The position numbers and the translations under genes were made by a program. Positions 17,917 through 26,673 of a DNA stretch of 64,000 nucleotides are shown here, piece after piece. Numbering within the stretch: position 1 is the stretch's first letter; each line of letters begins with the position of its first letter. Below the pieces are notes generated by a model. The model saw only the letters and a list, made by a program, of their open reading frames with translations. It was not told where the DNA came from and made no database searches. The DNA is from Fundicoccus_A sp052115865 (GTDB taxonomy: Bacteria > Bacillota > Bacilli > Lactobacillales > Aerococcaceae). Where the stretch lies: the NCBI RefSeq assembly GCF_052115865.1, contig NZ_JBQKME010000001.1, positions 544,008 to 608,007 on the forward strand, in the 5' to 3' direction.

Positions 17917-18174
17917 ATGGGAGCGGCCCTAGATACTGCTATTGCATTAGCTCTAGGAGGAAGTACAGCTACCCTAGCCAATTTAATAAAAGTAAAAGGC
18001 AAACACGCAGCAAAAAGTGCCATACGTTCAGCAATTGCAAAATATTTAGGAAGTTGGGTTGTGAATGATGTTGTATTAGAACTTGCAATGAATTTACTAT
18101 CACCAGGTACCTATTTAGCTCAATTATGGGACGAAAACGATGCTGTTCCTAACTATGGAAGGATTAATTTTTAA
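17917..18174 (+). CDS. Bacteriocin-like hydrophobic peptide, probably missing its leader
   Basis: The open frame actually begins at about 17796, right at the end of the direct repeat, and includes SSWQGITVDQMGAALDTAIA before the first ATG at 17917. The 85-residue product is small, Ala/Gly-rich and amphipathic (ALALGGSTATLANLIKVKGK, then HAAKSAIRSAIAKYLGSWVV), like pore-forming bacteriocins. A small membrane protein overlaps its stop by one base, the usual place for an immunity gene. No double-glycine leader or ribosome site is seen, so the 5' end was probably lost at the repeat junction. The bacteriocin label is inference from form and context. Confidence 0.5.
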   Translation: MGAALDTAIALALGGSTATLANLIKVKGKHAAKSAIRSAIAKYLGSWVVNDVVLELAMNLLSPGTYLAQLWDENDAVPNYGRINF

Positions 18175-18347
18175 TGATCAAAGACTTAATAAAATTAGTA
18201 GGTTATAACTTATTAACTTTAACGATGGTGTATGTATTAACACTGCTAGCTAATAAAGAATTTAAATGGTGGGTTGTCATAGCCATGACATCATCTTCTT
18301 TCATCGTTAGTAAATATTTAGAGAACAAAAATAAAAAAGATAGCTAG
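18174..18347 (+). CDS. Small two-helix membrane protein, possible immunity protein
   Basis: 57 residues starting at the ATG that overlaps the previous stop (TAATG). It reads MIKDLIKLVGYNLLTLTMVY with one helix, then EFKWWVVIAMTSSSFIV as a second, and ends in a basic tail KNKKDS. Size, topology and coupling to the bacteriocin-like frame fit an immunity protein, but this is context only. A terminator follows 6 bp later. Confidence 0.55.
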   Translation: MIKDLIKLVGYNLLTLTMVYVLTLLANKEFKWWVVIAMTSSSFIVSKYLENKNKKDS

Positions 18348-18353
18348 TTTTTG

Positions 18354-18383
18354 TTACCTGTTTATTTAATAGATAACAGGTAA
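18354..18383 (+). terminator. Terminator after the bacteriocin-like pair
   Basis: TTACCTGTT pairs with AACAGGTAA across a 12-base loop. The downstream run is AAAATT rather than T-rich, so it may work better on the other strand. Confidence 0.55.
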
Positions 18384-18444
18384 AAATTAAACCAAATGAA
18401 CCCCCTTAAATGATGTGCCCCCCAAAGTTAGAGTTAAAAATATA

Positions 18445-18500
18445 GGCTCTATAATAAATGCGGTTGATGAACGAACATCAACCTCATTTATTGTAGAACC
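18445..18500. repeat. Palindromic dispersed repeat, copy A (also terminator for dapL)
   Basis: Two 25-bp arms (GGCTCTATAATAAATGCGG... and its partner ending in GTAGAACC) match in 22 of 25 positions around a 6-base loop AACGAA. It sits at the 3' end of dapL, where a hairpin could end transcription. One arm is nearly identical to sequence at 401-425. Confidence 0.7.
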
Positions 18501-18503
18501 TTT

Positions 18504-19727
18504 TTATAACTCTCTAAAAAATGTCTGTAACCTTTCTACAGCCTCTTCAGTATTCTCACGAGTATTGAAGGCTGTAAGTCTGAAGTAACCTTCACCACTT
18601 GGTCCAAAACCAACACCTGGTGTTCCTACAACTTGTACGTCTTCTAATAACTTATCAAAGAATTCATAAGAAGTGATACCTTCTGGCGTCTTAAGCCAGA
18701 TATAAGGGGCGTTAACGCCACCATAGACAGTAGCGCCTACTTCTTCAAGTCCATCACGAATGATGCGGGCATTATCCATGTAATATTGGATGTTCTCATC
18801 AATTTGAGATTTAGCAGGTTCTTGATAACATGCCCATCCGGCTCTTTGAATAATGTAAGGCGCACCATTGAACTTTGTCGATTGACGTCGATTCCACATG
18901 TGGTTCAAGCTCTTACCTTGATAAGTCAAGGCTTTTGGAACAACAGTATAACCTAATCGTAATCCAGTAAATCCAGCTTTCTTAGAGAAACTACGAACTT
19001 CAATGGCACAATGCTCTGCACCATCGCATTCATAGATTGAGTGTGGAATGCCATCTTCTTGGATATAGGCTTCATAGGCAGCGTCAAAGAGTATAAGACT
19101 TTCATGTTCAAGTGCATAATCTACCCAAGATTGTAGTTCTTCTTTAGTTAAAGTCATCCCAGTTGGGTTGTTAGGATAACATAAGTAGATTACATCTACC
19201 TTCTCAGTGGGTAGTGAAGGAGTAAAGTTATTATCTGAATGACTAGCTAAGTAGACTAGTTCACTCCATTCACCACTTGTCTCATCCCAGTCGCCAAGAC
19301 GACCCGCTAGAACATTGCTGTCGATATAGACAGGGTAGACAGGATCTCCAATGGCAATAATACTCTCTTTTTCGAATAATTCTTGCAGGTTGGCAATATC
19401 ACTTTTGGCACCATCCGAGACAAAAATCTCGCTACTGTCAATAGATAAACCAAGTTCTTGGAAATCATGTAAAGCAATGGTTTCTTTCAAAAAGTCATAG
19501 CCACCTTCTGGCCCATAACCACGGAATGTCTCAGTTGTAGCTTGTTCATCGACGGCTTGATGCAGTGCTTCTATAACGGCAGGAACGATGGGTTGCGTCA
19601 CATCCCCGATCCCTAAGCGAATAATGTTTTTATCAGGATGTAATTCTGAATAGGCAGCAATCTTTTGAGCGATGGTTGAGAATAAGTAACTGTCAGAAAT
19701 TCTTGAATAATTGTGGTTTGCTTGCAT
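18504..19727 (-). CDS. dapL: LL-diaminopimelate aminotransferase
   Basis: 407 residues, a class I PLP aminotransferase close in pattern to DapL: NIIRLGIGDVTQP near 34, FRGYGPEGGYDFLKETIA near 68, FVSDGAKSDIANLQ near 103, YLCYPNNPTGMTLTKEEL near 178, and SFSKKAGFTGLRLGYT with the PLP lysine near 250. It converts tetrahydrodipicolinate directly to LL-diaminopimelate for lysine and cell wall. The start has TAGGAGG. It lies 11 bp after dapF and both follow a lysine riboswitch, which supports the assignment. DapL in a lactic-acid-type genome replaces the succinyl or acetyl DAP branch. Confidence 0.93.
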   Translation of the reverse strand: MQANHNYSRISDSYLFSTIAQKIAAYSELHPDKNIIRLGIGDVTQPIVPAVIEALHQAVDEQATTETFRGYGPEGGYDFLKETIALHDFQELGLSIDSSEIFVSDGAKSDIANLQELFEKESIIAIGDPVYPVYIDSNVLAGRLGDWDETSGEWSELVYLASHSDNNFTPSLPTEKVDVIYLCYPNNPTGMTLTKEELQSWVDYALEHESLILFDAAYEAYIQEDGIPHSIYECDGAEHCAIEVRSFSKKAGFTGLRLGYTVVPKALTYQGKSLNHMWNRRQSTKFNGAPYIIQRAGWACYQEPAKSQIDENIQYYMDNARIIRDGLEEVGATVYGGVNAPYIWLKTPEGITSYEFFDKLLEDVQVVGTPGVGFGPSGEGYFRLTAFNTRENTEEAVERLQTFFREL

Positions 19728-19738
19728 GTATAATCCTC

Positions 19739-20614
19739 CTAATGTGATTGTGGGTAATATAGACCAGAGAAAGCAGTGCGCGCAGGACCTTCCATGTAGA
19801 CATTACCTGTGTCATCTTTGTCCCAAGTTATCTTTAGGGTACCACCGAGTAAGTTAACCTTTACTGTCTCTTCAGTAAGTCCATTAAGTACACCTGCCAC
19901 GGCAACAGCACAAGCTCCTGTTCCACAAGCTAAAGTCTCTCCGCTACCGCGTTCCCAAACACGCATGGTCATTTCATCTCTACTATTAACTTCAACGAAT
20001 TCAGTATTAATCTGTTCAGGAAAGCGAGAATCATATTCGAAGCGAGGTCCTAATGTCTCAAGGTCAAGTTCTGAGATGTTATCATGAAAGATGACAAGGT
20101 GTGGATTCCCCATTGAGACGCCGGTTACTTTATAATCTTGTCCATCTAATGTGAAAGCTTGGCTGACCCATTGAGTTTCATCCGCAGTAATTGGAATAAG
20201 TGAGTTCTCTAGAATCGGTTGTCCCATATTAACACTTGCACCAATCACTTCACCTTCAGAGTCAAAAAGTAAGTTCACAATTTTTACACCACTTAAAGTT
20301 TCTATCTTGAGACTTGGTTCATCCCAAAGGTCACTGTCATAGATGAATTTAGCTAGACAGCGGATACCATTACCACACATACGTCCCTCACTACCATCCA
20401 GATTGAACATTCTCATCTGGAAGTCAGCGACATCAGAAGGGTGAAGTACAATTAATCCGTCACTCCCAATCCCAAAGTGTCTCTCACTGACTTGAATGGC
20501 TAACGATGGTAAGTCTTCAATCGCTTCAGCTAGATCATTAATATAGACATAGTCATTACCAATACCTTCCATCTTTGAAAAGGGGATAGCAGTTAATTTT
20601 TTTGTTTCAGACAT
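19739..20614 (-). CDS. dapF: Diaminopimelate epimerase
   Basis: About 291 residues from ATG 20614 (AAGGAG at 9 bp; an in-frame GTG at 20623 is too close to it). Both catalytic cysteines are visible: MCGNGIRCLAKF near residue 80 and GSGETLACGTGACAVAV near 228. The N-terminal MEGIGNDYVY is the family start. It converts LL-DAP to meso-DAP. It is first in a two-gene operon with dapL under an L-box. Confidence 0.95.
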   Translation of the reverse strand: MSETKKLTAIPFSKMEGIGNDYVYINDLAEAIEDLPSLAIQVSERHFGIGSDGLIVLHPSDVADFQMRMFNLDGSEGRMCGNGIRCLAKFIYDSDLWDEPSLKIETLSGVKIVNLLFDSEGEVIGASVNMGQPILENSLIPITADETQWVSQAFTLDGQDYKVTGVSMGNPHLVIFHDNISELDLETLGPRFEYDSRFPEQINTEFVEVNSRDEMTMRVWERGSGETLACGTGACAVAVAGVLNGLTEETVKVNLLGGTLKITWDKDDTGNVYMEGPARTAFSGLYYPQSH

Positions 20615-20642
20615 TACATTCACTCCTTAATTATAGTTAATA

Positions 20643-20676
20643 AAAATAGGACCACGAACAAAAGTCCATGATCCTT
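20643..20676 (-). terminator. Attenuator hairpin of the lysine riboswitch
   Basis: On the minus strand GGATCATGGAC pairs with CGTGGTCC and is followed by TATTTTTATT. It lies between the aptamer and the dapF ribosome site, as expected for transcription attenuation at high lysine. Confidence 0.85.
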
Positions 20677-20856
20677 CTAATTGAAGAGTGGTATGCTTTT
20701 GCCCGGTAATTGCTTGCACAATCAACATAACTGGCAGTTAAGTTGAACAGTTAGCAACCTATTATGATTACTAACCAACGACGAATCGTTTCGGCGATCT
20801 TCCCCTAGACTATTAAGTCCTCATGTCAACCGCGCCTCGCACAATACCTTCTTTTA
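20677..20856 (-). promoter_or_regulatory. Lysine riboswitch (L-box) controlling dapF-dapL
   Basis: The minus strand shows the conserved core: GCGAGGCGCGGTTGACATGA, then CTAGGGGAAGATCGCCGAA, then GTTGGTTAG and the later GGTTGCTAACTG and CTGCCAG helices, ending GCAATTACCGGGC. This is the L-box consensus order. Its position directly before dapF fits feedback control by lysine. Confidence 0.92.
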
Positions 20857-20864
20857 TTTTTTAT

Positions 20865-20893
20865 AGCATAACACCCATATTAATTGACGTCAA
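20865..20893 (-). promoter_or_regulatory. Promoter of the riboswitch-dapF-dapL transcript
   Basis: Minus strand TTGACG (20888-20893), 17-bp spacer, TATGCT (20865-20870). Transcription would begin just ahead of the aptamer. Confidence 0.6.
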
Positions 20894-20909
20894 CTAATTA
20901 CAAATCGAA

Positions 20910-21625
20910 TTTTAATAATTAGTCAAATATTTTTCGATTTCCCATGGAGAGACATACATAGATATTCTTCGTATTCCTTAGTTTTGGTTCTAATGAAAGC
21001 TGCTGGCAATATGTGGACCTAAGGCATCTAATATTACATCTGAAGATTTCAATTCATGTATTAATTCCTTAAGTGAACCCGGTAAGCTGATGTTTCCTTG
21101 TTCCAGACGTTCTTCAGCTGTCATACGGTAGATGTTACAGTCTATTGGGCTTGGTGCTTCTAATGTCTCTTTAATACCTTTTAGCCCTGCACACAAGATT
21201 GTTGCTAGGGCAAGGTATGGATTGGCTGATGGATTCACACTTCGTAATTCGACACTTTTTGAGTTTCTATGTGCAGCAGGAATACGAATTAATGGAGAAC
21301 GATTCTTTTCACTCCAAGCAACATATACTGAGGCTTCATAAGCAGGTACTAGACGTTTTTATGAGATCACAGTTGGGTTGCAGACTGCCGTAAAGGCAGG
21401 TCCATATTTCACTAATCCAGCGATAATATGCATGGCTGTCTCAGATAATCTAGAAGTAGTCGACTCATCATAGAAAGAATTACCTTTCTCTGTGAATAAT
21501 GGCATATTAAAATGCATTCCTGAACCGTTAATACTTAATAAAGGTTTAGACATGAATGTTGCATGTAAGTTGTGACATCTAACAACTGTCTTAACGATGA
21601 GTTTAAAAGTTTGGTTATTATCACA
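20910..21625 (-). pseudogene. glnA: Glutamine synthetase C-terminal remnant
   Basis: It reads SKPLLSINGSGMHFNMPLF, then (after a frameshift near 21357) the RIPA / SVELRSVNPSANPYLALA segments and the DALGPHIASSF helix. A second shift near 20985 leads to PWEIEKYLTN, the family C-terminus. This is about the last half of a type I glutamine synthetase. The 5' end is cut by the IS21 relic. Confidence 0.88.
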
Positions 21626-22452
21626 TGTATTTCGCAAGTTAAAAGTGAGCCATTTCGCAATTTAAAACTGAGCCACTGTCATCTTTGAATTATCTTTTAT
21701 CCATTGTTCTGTTTCTTTCATTCTGTAATAAGGACCGACCATATTTACAACATATGATTTATGAGTCAAAGGGTCGGTTAATGCAGCTGTTAGTATTGGA
21801 TCATGAAATATTTCCTGCTATTTTAAAAATGACAAATTACTCGTGATAATTGTAGATTTTCTTCCTGATCGCAAAGATAGATGTGAAAATACTAATTCAG
21901 CGTCTTCTTTGTCGAAAGAAATATACCCAAGTTCATCAATAATGACGAGATCGTAATTTACAAATTTTTAGTTTGAATGACCGTAAGGTTCTTTCTGAGC
22001 GATGCTCTTTCAACTGATTGATGAGGGAAGGGACTGTCGCAAAAAAGACGCGATATCCCGCTAAACACGCCTCCATCCCTAATCCTATCGCTATATGTGA
22101 TTTTCCAGTACCTGGTGATCCAGTTAAAATCACATTTTGTCCCTCTTTAATAAAATCTAACGATTTTAGATGTGGTAACTTTTGCTTTGCTTGTTCTGGT
22201 AAGGCGTCTATTACTAACTCTTCTAACAATTTCTTTTGTGGAAAGTTAGCTATACGTATTCGATATTGTTTTGAACGAATAAAGCGGTCATTTTTTCCTG
22301 TTCTAAGACTTGGATAAGAACTGTATAGGCTTCGGTTGGATTATAAAATGTTCCTTCTTCTTGTACCATTTTTCGGATACTGGGTAATCGTAATTCTCTA
22401 CATAACTCAATTAATCGTTCTTTCTTCTCCATAGGGAGTGACTCCCTTATTT
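21626..22452 (-). mobile_element. IS21-family element remnant
   Basis: The end at 21626 contains two short repeats, GTTAAAAGTGAGCCATTTCG and TTTAAAACTGAGCCAC, typical of the multiple terminal repeats of IS21 elements. It includes istB and only the very end of istA (SIGKQFESPC... stopping at 22447); the rest of istA is lost at the junction with recombinase sequence at about 22500. It truncates glnA. Confidence 0.8.
21662..22432 (-). pseudogene. istB: IS21 helper ATPase IstB, frameshifted
   Basis: The start MEKKERLIELCRELRLPSIR and Walker A LTGSPGTGKSHIAIGLG (near residue 100) are clear, followed by VPSLINQLKEH. Frameshifts near 22255 and 21960 break the gene; the last part (VIIDELGYISFDKEDAELVF, then MVGPYY) continues in another frame to 21662. 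Confidence 0.88.
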
Positions 22453-22504
22453 ACTAGATGAAACAGACTCGCATGGGCTCTCAAATTGCTTTCCGATTGA
22501 TTCG

Positions 22505-23514
22505 TTGTCTCAACCCTTTCCAGAGATCCCCTTTCAACAAGGAAAAATTCAAGTTAATCATAATAGGTTTTTTGGATATACAAAAGATGAAGAAGGTAAT
22601 CTAGTTATTAACTCAGAACAAGCAATAATAGTAAAAAAAATATTCAGGGAGTATCTAGAAGGTCCCACATTAAAAGTAATCTCAGATGGATTAATTAAGG
22701 ATGGTATACTTACTGCTGCAGGTAAAAAAACATTGGCGTGGGGGAAGCTGTAAGAAAATTCTTTGAAATGAGAAGTATATGGGAGATGCTTTACTTCCAA
22801 AACATATACCGTTGATGTTATAAGCAAAAAAAGAGTTAACAATAATGGCATTATACCTCAGTACTATGTTGAAAATAGTACTGAGGCTATTATTCCAAGT
22901 GAACTATTTATGCAAACTCAAAATGAACTAAATAGAAATCTGATCTTAGAAAAAGTAAAAATAAATCAAAGAAGAAGAGAGTCTATTGTGGACAATATGC
23001 CTTATCAAATGTCCTAGTCTGCAGCGAGTTTGGCGACCTTTATAGAAGAGTGGCATTGAATAATCAAGCATCAACTTCAGCAAAGTGGAGATGTGCAACT
23101 AGAATAACTTATGGACCTAAAGACTGTAAAGGAGGAAGCCTAGAAGAATCGGAAATTCAAAATGCTGTACTTAGAGCATTAAACCAGACTTTTGCTGGAA
23201 AGAATAATGTGAAAGAAGTACTTAAAAAGAATGTTTTAGACATTGACAAAAATGACAATTCAAAACAAATGTCATTAGTAGATGAAAAGATAAATAAACT
23301 GCAAATGAAACAGGTGAGTTCAGTTCAAGATAATAAATCCTATGACCAAATAGTTGAACAGCTTGAGGAGTTAAGAAATAATAAAAGTAAACTTCAAACA
23401 GAAAAATCAATTGTAGATGCTAACAAACGAAGAATAGTAGACTTAATTAAATTTATAGACGCTAGTTCGTTTAGAGTGGAAGAGTACGAAGATAAATTAT
23501 ATAATAGGAATTAG
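22505..23514 (+). pseudogene. Large serine recombinase, C-terminal half (copy 2)
   Basis: It begins inside the recombinase domain (RFFGYTKDEEGNLVINSEQA, then IVKKIFREYLEG) and continues with shifts through SELFMQTQNELNRN, the zinc-ribbon ALSNVLVCS-like block and the coiled C-terminus (open from 23050 to 23514). The N-terminal catalytic serine domain is missing. It is longer than copy 1 at 16808. Confidence 0.82.
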
Positions 23515-23912
23515 TAATTTTACTCTTGTAAAATTATTGGGTTTAAAATTTATAATAATGAATAATATAATAAATAAAATATTTATTATACAAAAATAAT
23601 CTATTTTAGAGAGGGATAAATGAAAAAAGATTGTTACGAAATGTGGGCAAAAAATAAATATTATGTGTTAAGCAAGTCACATAAAGTATATTTAGAGATT
23701 CGAGAATATCTAAAAAATGATGATTTAAACTTTCAAGTTCTAAAGGAAAAAATAAGAAAAGTTGAATTAATTAAAGATAGTAAAAAAGATTTCGAAAATG
23801 CCATTCTGCACATTTGGGGATATTTTAAGAAAGATGCATCAGAAACTGAAAAAAGTACATTATTTAATTTGTTGGAAAACTATAAATTGGATAAGGCAAG
23901 TCAAATTGACAT
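22912..23912 (+). repeat. About 1-kb direct repeat, copy 2
   Basis: Partner of 16808-17812 in the same orientation. Copy 2 continues into an intact DUF1722-like gene and a DNA glycosylase gene, so it is the more complete and probably ancestral version. Confidence 0.9.
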
Positions 23913-24009
23913 AATAAAATATATAAATAAACTCCTTGAAAAATATCCAAATGAATACTTAAAAAATTCTAGATTACTTTTAGGGGAAGATAATGAGATT
24001 ATGGCATGA
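23620..24009 (+). CDS. DUF1722 (YbgA-like) protein
   Basis: 129 residues. EMWAKNKYYVLSKSHKVYLE at the start and FENAILHIWGYFKKDASETE in the middle fit the DUF1722 domain, also found fused to DUF523. GAGAGG precedes the ATG. The stop overlaps the next gene by 17 bp. In many bacteria DUF1722 genes neighbour UV-repair type genes, and here the next gene is a pyrimidine-dimer glycosylase-like protein. The molecular function is unknown. Confidence 0.75.
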   Translation: MKKDCYEMWAKNKYYVLSKSHKVYLEIREYLKNDDLNFQVLKEKIRKVELIKDSKKDFENAILHIWGYFKKDASETEKSTLFNLLENYKLDKASQIDIIKYINKLLEKYPNEYLKNSRLLLGEDNEIMA

Positions 24010-24361
24010 AGAATTAATAAGTTTATTACCTAGAAATCAACTTTTGGGTCAACATAGAGAATGTTGCGCTCTTAGGGGGAATGGATGGGGTAGAAAACAT
24101 GAGACTGTAAATTATGTATTTAAATATTCTCCTTATTATTTGTATAAATATCACTTACTAGTAATGAATGAAATGACAAAAAGAGGATACAAGATTTCTA
24201 AAGAATGGAAAGATAAAGATTACAGAGGTAAAACTGCAATTAGATATAATGATTTAAAAGAAGAAGTTACTGGTAATCCAATGTATAAAGAGCATGATAA
24301 GAAATATATGGATGAATGTATTCAAAATTTATTAAGTAAGGGAATACATTTTAAAATATAA
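23993..24361 (+). CDS. Pyrimidine dimer DNA glycosylase-like protein (TIGR02328 type)
   Basis: 122 residues. The start MRLWHEELISLLPRNQLLGQ and HRECCALRGNGWGRKH match the T4 endonuclease V-like family annotated as pyrimidine dimer DNA glycosylase or TIGR02328. Such enzymes cut the N-glycosidic bond at UV dimers; the exact activity of this subfamily is not well shown. It overlaps the DUF1722 gene and is likely co-expressed. It looks intact. Confidence 0.8.
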   Translation: MRLWHEELISLLPRNQLLGQHRECCALRGNGWGRKHETVNYVFKYSPYYLYKYHLLVMNEMTKRGYKISKEWKDKDYRGKTAIRYNDLKEEVTGNPMYKEHDKKYMDECIQNLLSKGIHFKI

Positions 24362-24364
24362 ATA

Positions 24365-25327
24365 TTGTATAAGATATTTTTCTTTTAAGGAAACTAGAAG
24401 TCATATTAAATATATTACCAGCTTCATTAGGACTCATAAAATTCAAACACTTTCGATGAACATTATTGCCTCGGTTCACATACCGCTGATGAGCAGCAAG
24501 GAGCTCCTCTTTGGAATGAAAGTTACGTTGATAGAATCGTTTACCATTTTTTCGGTGACTTCGCTCAACAATCCCATTTTGCCAAGGTGAATATGGACGT
24601 GTGCGTTTATGTTCAATTACTTTCGAACCAAGTACTTCTTCAAAAACACTAAGTTTATCGACTGATAATCCGTGGTAAGTAAATTCTGCGCCATTATCTG
24701 TTTGAATCGTCTCAATTTAAAGCCGAAGCGCTCTTCCAGATCTAGAAGAAAGGTCGCTGTCTGCGTGACACTCTTTTCATCAACTATTCGACAGACGCGT
24801 TTTCGACTATATTCATCAATTGATGTTATCTGGTAATATCGCTTCCCATAACTATTCCACAGAATACAATGATGGGGAACATATTTAATATCAATTTGAA
24901 CCTTTTGACCAGGATAATCGACATGAGTTGGTTTCTATTTTGATTAAGGATAAGTTTTAGTGGATGGGGTCTTCGTAGGAATCAAACTTTTTTGCATATT
25001 TGTTTTACACAATGAGTCGTAGCTACGCTTATAGCCGTTTCGCTGACATGGCACATAAACTTCAGCCAAGCCTTCATGACCATATCGTTGCTACTTCTTT
25101 TTAATCAACAACAGTTCTTCCGATGTATGTTGATTAGGATGGGAATGGGGGCGTCGACTTTTATTTCTGATGCTGTCACATGTCCCATCAAAGCGATCTC
25201 GCCACCTTTTAACGTTCTGGCGACTCTTATCATATTTTCTTGCGGCTGTTGAATTATTATCATGTTTTATCGCAAATTCAACTACTTTCTTTCTGTAACG
25301 CATCTCTTCAGTTATAGTTAATTTCAT
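24365..25327 (-). pseudogene. IS481/IS3-like transposase, multiply broken
   Basis: The minus strand begins MKLTITEEMRYRKKVVEFAI with a helix-turn-helix (NNSTAARKYDKSRQNVKRWR). After a stop at 25091 it continues in pieces through VQIDIKYVPHHCILWNSYGK and the integrase core to YVNRGNNVHRKCLNFMSP. At least five stops or shifts are present. It is related to the fragment at 8375. Inverted repeats were not identified with confidence. Confidence 0.82.
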
Positions 25328-25482
25328 AGAAAGCTTCTTTCACTTTGTAACAGTCATACCTAGCGTACCAGAAGCTTCCTTTTTTATTTAGTTTTATGTC
25401 ACATATGTATTATCGTATTATCGCCTAGCATATAAACGACTATCACAAAAAATAACAAATAGATTAATTAAGGAGATTTAAT

Positions 25483-26277
25483 ATGAAAAACACAAAGATG
25501 AAATCATGGATTAACCTTATTGTATTTATTGTAACTTTATTTATCAATGCTTTAGGATCTTTAGGCTATATTAATGGGATGAGTCAAAAAGCAGTTTCGG
25601 ATAAGTATCATACACTAATAACACCTGCTCCATTTACTTTTTCTATTTGGGGACTTATATATTTACTAGTTTTATTTAGCTTAATAATGATGATAATTAA
25701 AGAAAAAGAAACAAGTGTAAAAAAACTAATTAATATCTTTACACCTATATTCTTATTGAGTTCTATTTTAAATATTTTATGGATTGTGACATTTTCGTAT
25801 GAAAAAATTGGTATTTCAACAGTCTTAATATTCATGCTTCTGATTTCTTTAACTACGATTAATAAAAAGTTGGTTGAAAATAGAAGAGAAATATCTTTTA
25901 GGCTTACAAGCATTGCCTTCGGATTATATGCAGGCTGGCTAACCATTGCTACAGTTGTAAATGTATCCGCTTTTTTAGTAAGTGTTGAATGGAATGGATT
26001 AGGAATTTCGCCTGCAATTTGGGCTCCAGTTATACTATTTATTTCAATATTTATAGTATTAGGTATTAATATTAAATTGAATAATGCTATTTATCCTTTG
26101 CCGATTGCATGGGCATACTTTGGAATATTCAATGAACTTAATAGAGAAGGTAATCAAGCAAACTATGCTCAATATATTAAACCAGTTATTATTTTTGGAA
26201 TAATAGCTTTATTGATAGCTTCAATAATACAATTCAAAAGAAATAATTATTGTGTAATAAAAAAGGAGAAAAAGTAA
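25483..26277 (+). CDS. tspO: TspO/MBR-family membrane protein
   Basis: 264 residues with about seven hydrophobic segments. TPAPFTFSIWGLIYLLVLFS near residue 45 is the family motif (P-PFTFSIWGLIY), and LYAGWLTIATVVNVSAFL and PLPIAWAYFGIF follow. This is the longer Firmicutes type (about 260 residues) of tryptophan-rich sensory proteins, which bind hydrophobic ligands such as porphyrins or sterols. AAGGAG precedes the ATG. It is first in a four-gene operon whose other members all point to lipids, and its stop overlaps the next start by one base. Confidence 0.8.
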   Translation: MKNTKMKSWINLIVFIVTLFINALGSLGYINGMSQKAVSDKYHTLITPAPFTFSIWGLIYLLVLFSLIMMIIKEKETSVKKLINIFTPIFLLSSILNILWIVTFSYEKIGISTVLIFMLLISLTTINKKLVENRREISFRLTSIAFGLYAGWLTIATVVNVSAFLVSVEWNGLGISPAIWAPVILFISIFIVLGINIKLNNAIYPLPIAWAYFGIFNELNREGNQANYAQYIKPVIIFGIIALLIASIIQFKRNNYCVIKKEKK

Positions 26278-26672
26278 TGATAAAAAGATATTTAATAATT
26301 TTTGCTGTGTTTTTAGTAATTGATTCAGCTTGGCTTGGACTAGTTGCGCCTAAATTTTATAAAAATAACATTGGTCATTTAATGGCGGATAAAGTTAACT
26401 TTATTCCGGCGGCTATTTTTTATTGCTTGTATGTGCTAGCAATTTTAGTATTTATTGTAAATCCTTATGCAGACAGTGGAAATTTAATTAAAGGATTATT
26501 ACTGGGATCATTTTTAGGTCTTGTAATGTATGCGACATATGATCTGACAAATATGGCTACACTTAAAAATTGGCCGACTATAGTTACTGTAGTTGATTTA
26601 ATTTGGGGAGCATTTGTGACAGGGATTACTTCAGGAATCTGCATTAAATTAATAAAAGTATTTGGGTTATGA
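26277..26672 (+). CDS. DUF2177 membrane protein
   Basis: 131 residues from ATG 26277 (AAAAGGAG upstream). Four hydrophobic helices; AVFLVIDSAWLGLVAPKFYK and LVMYATYDLTNMATLKNW are the DUF2177 signature blocks. In other bacteria DUF2177 genes cluster with DUF1295, cyclopropane-fatty-acid synthase-like and flavin amine oxidase genes, suggesting membrane-lipid modification; function is not established. Here it sits between tspO and the DAK2-DegV gene. Confidence 0.82.
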   Translation: MIKRYLIIFAVFLVIDSAWLGLVAPKFYKNNIGHLMADKVNFIPAAIFYCLYVLAILVFIVNPYADSGNLIKGLLLGSFLGLVMYATYDLTNMATLKNWPTIVTVVDLIWGAFVTGITSGICIKLIKVFGL

Positions 26673-26673
26673 T

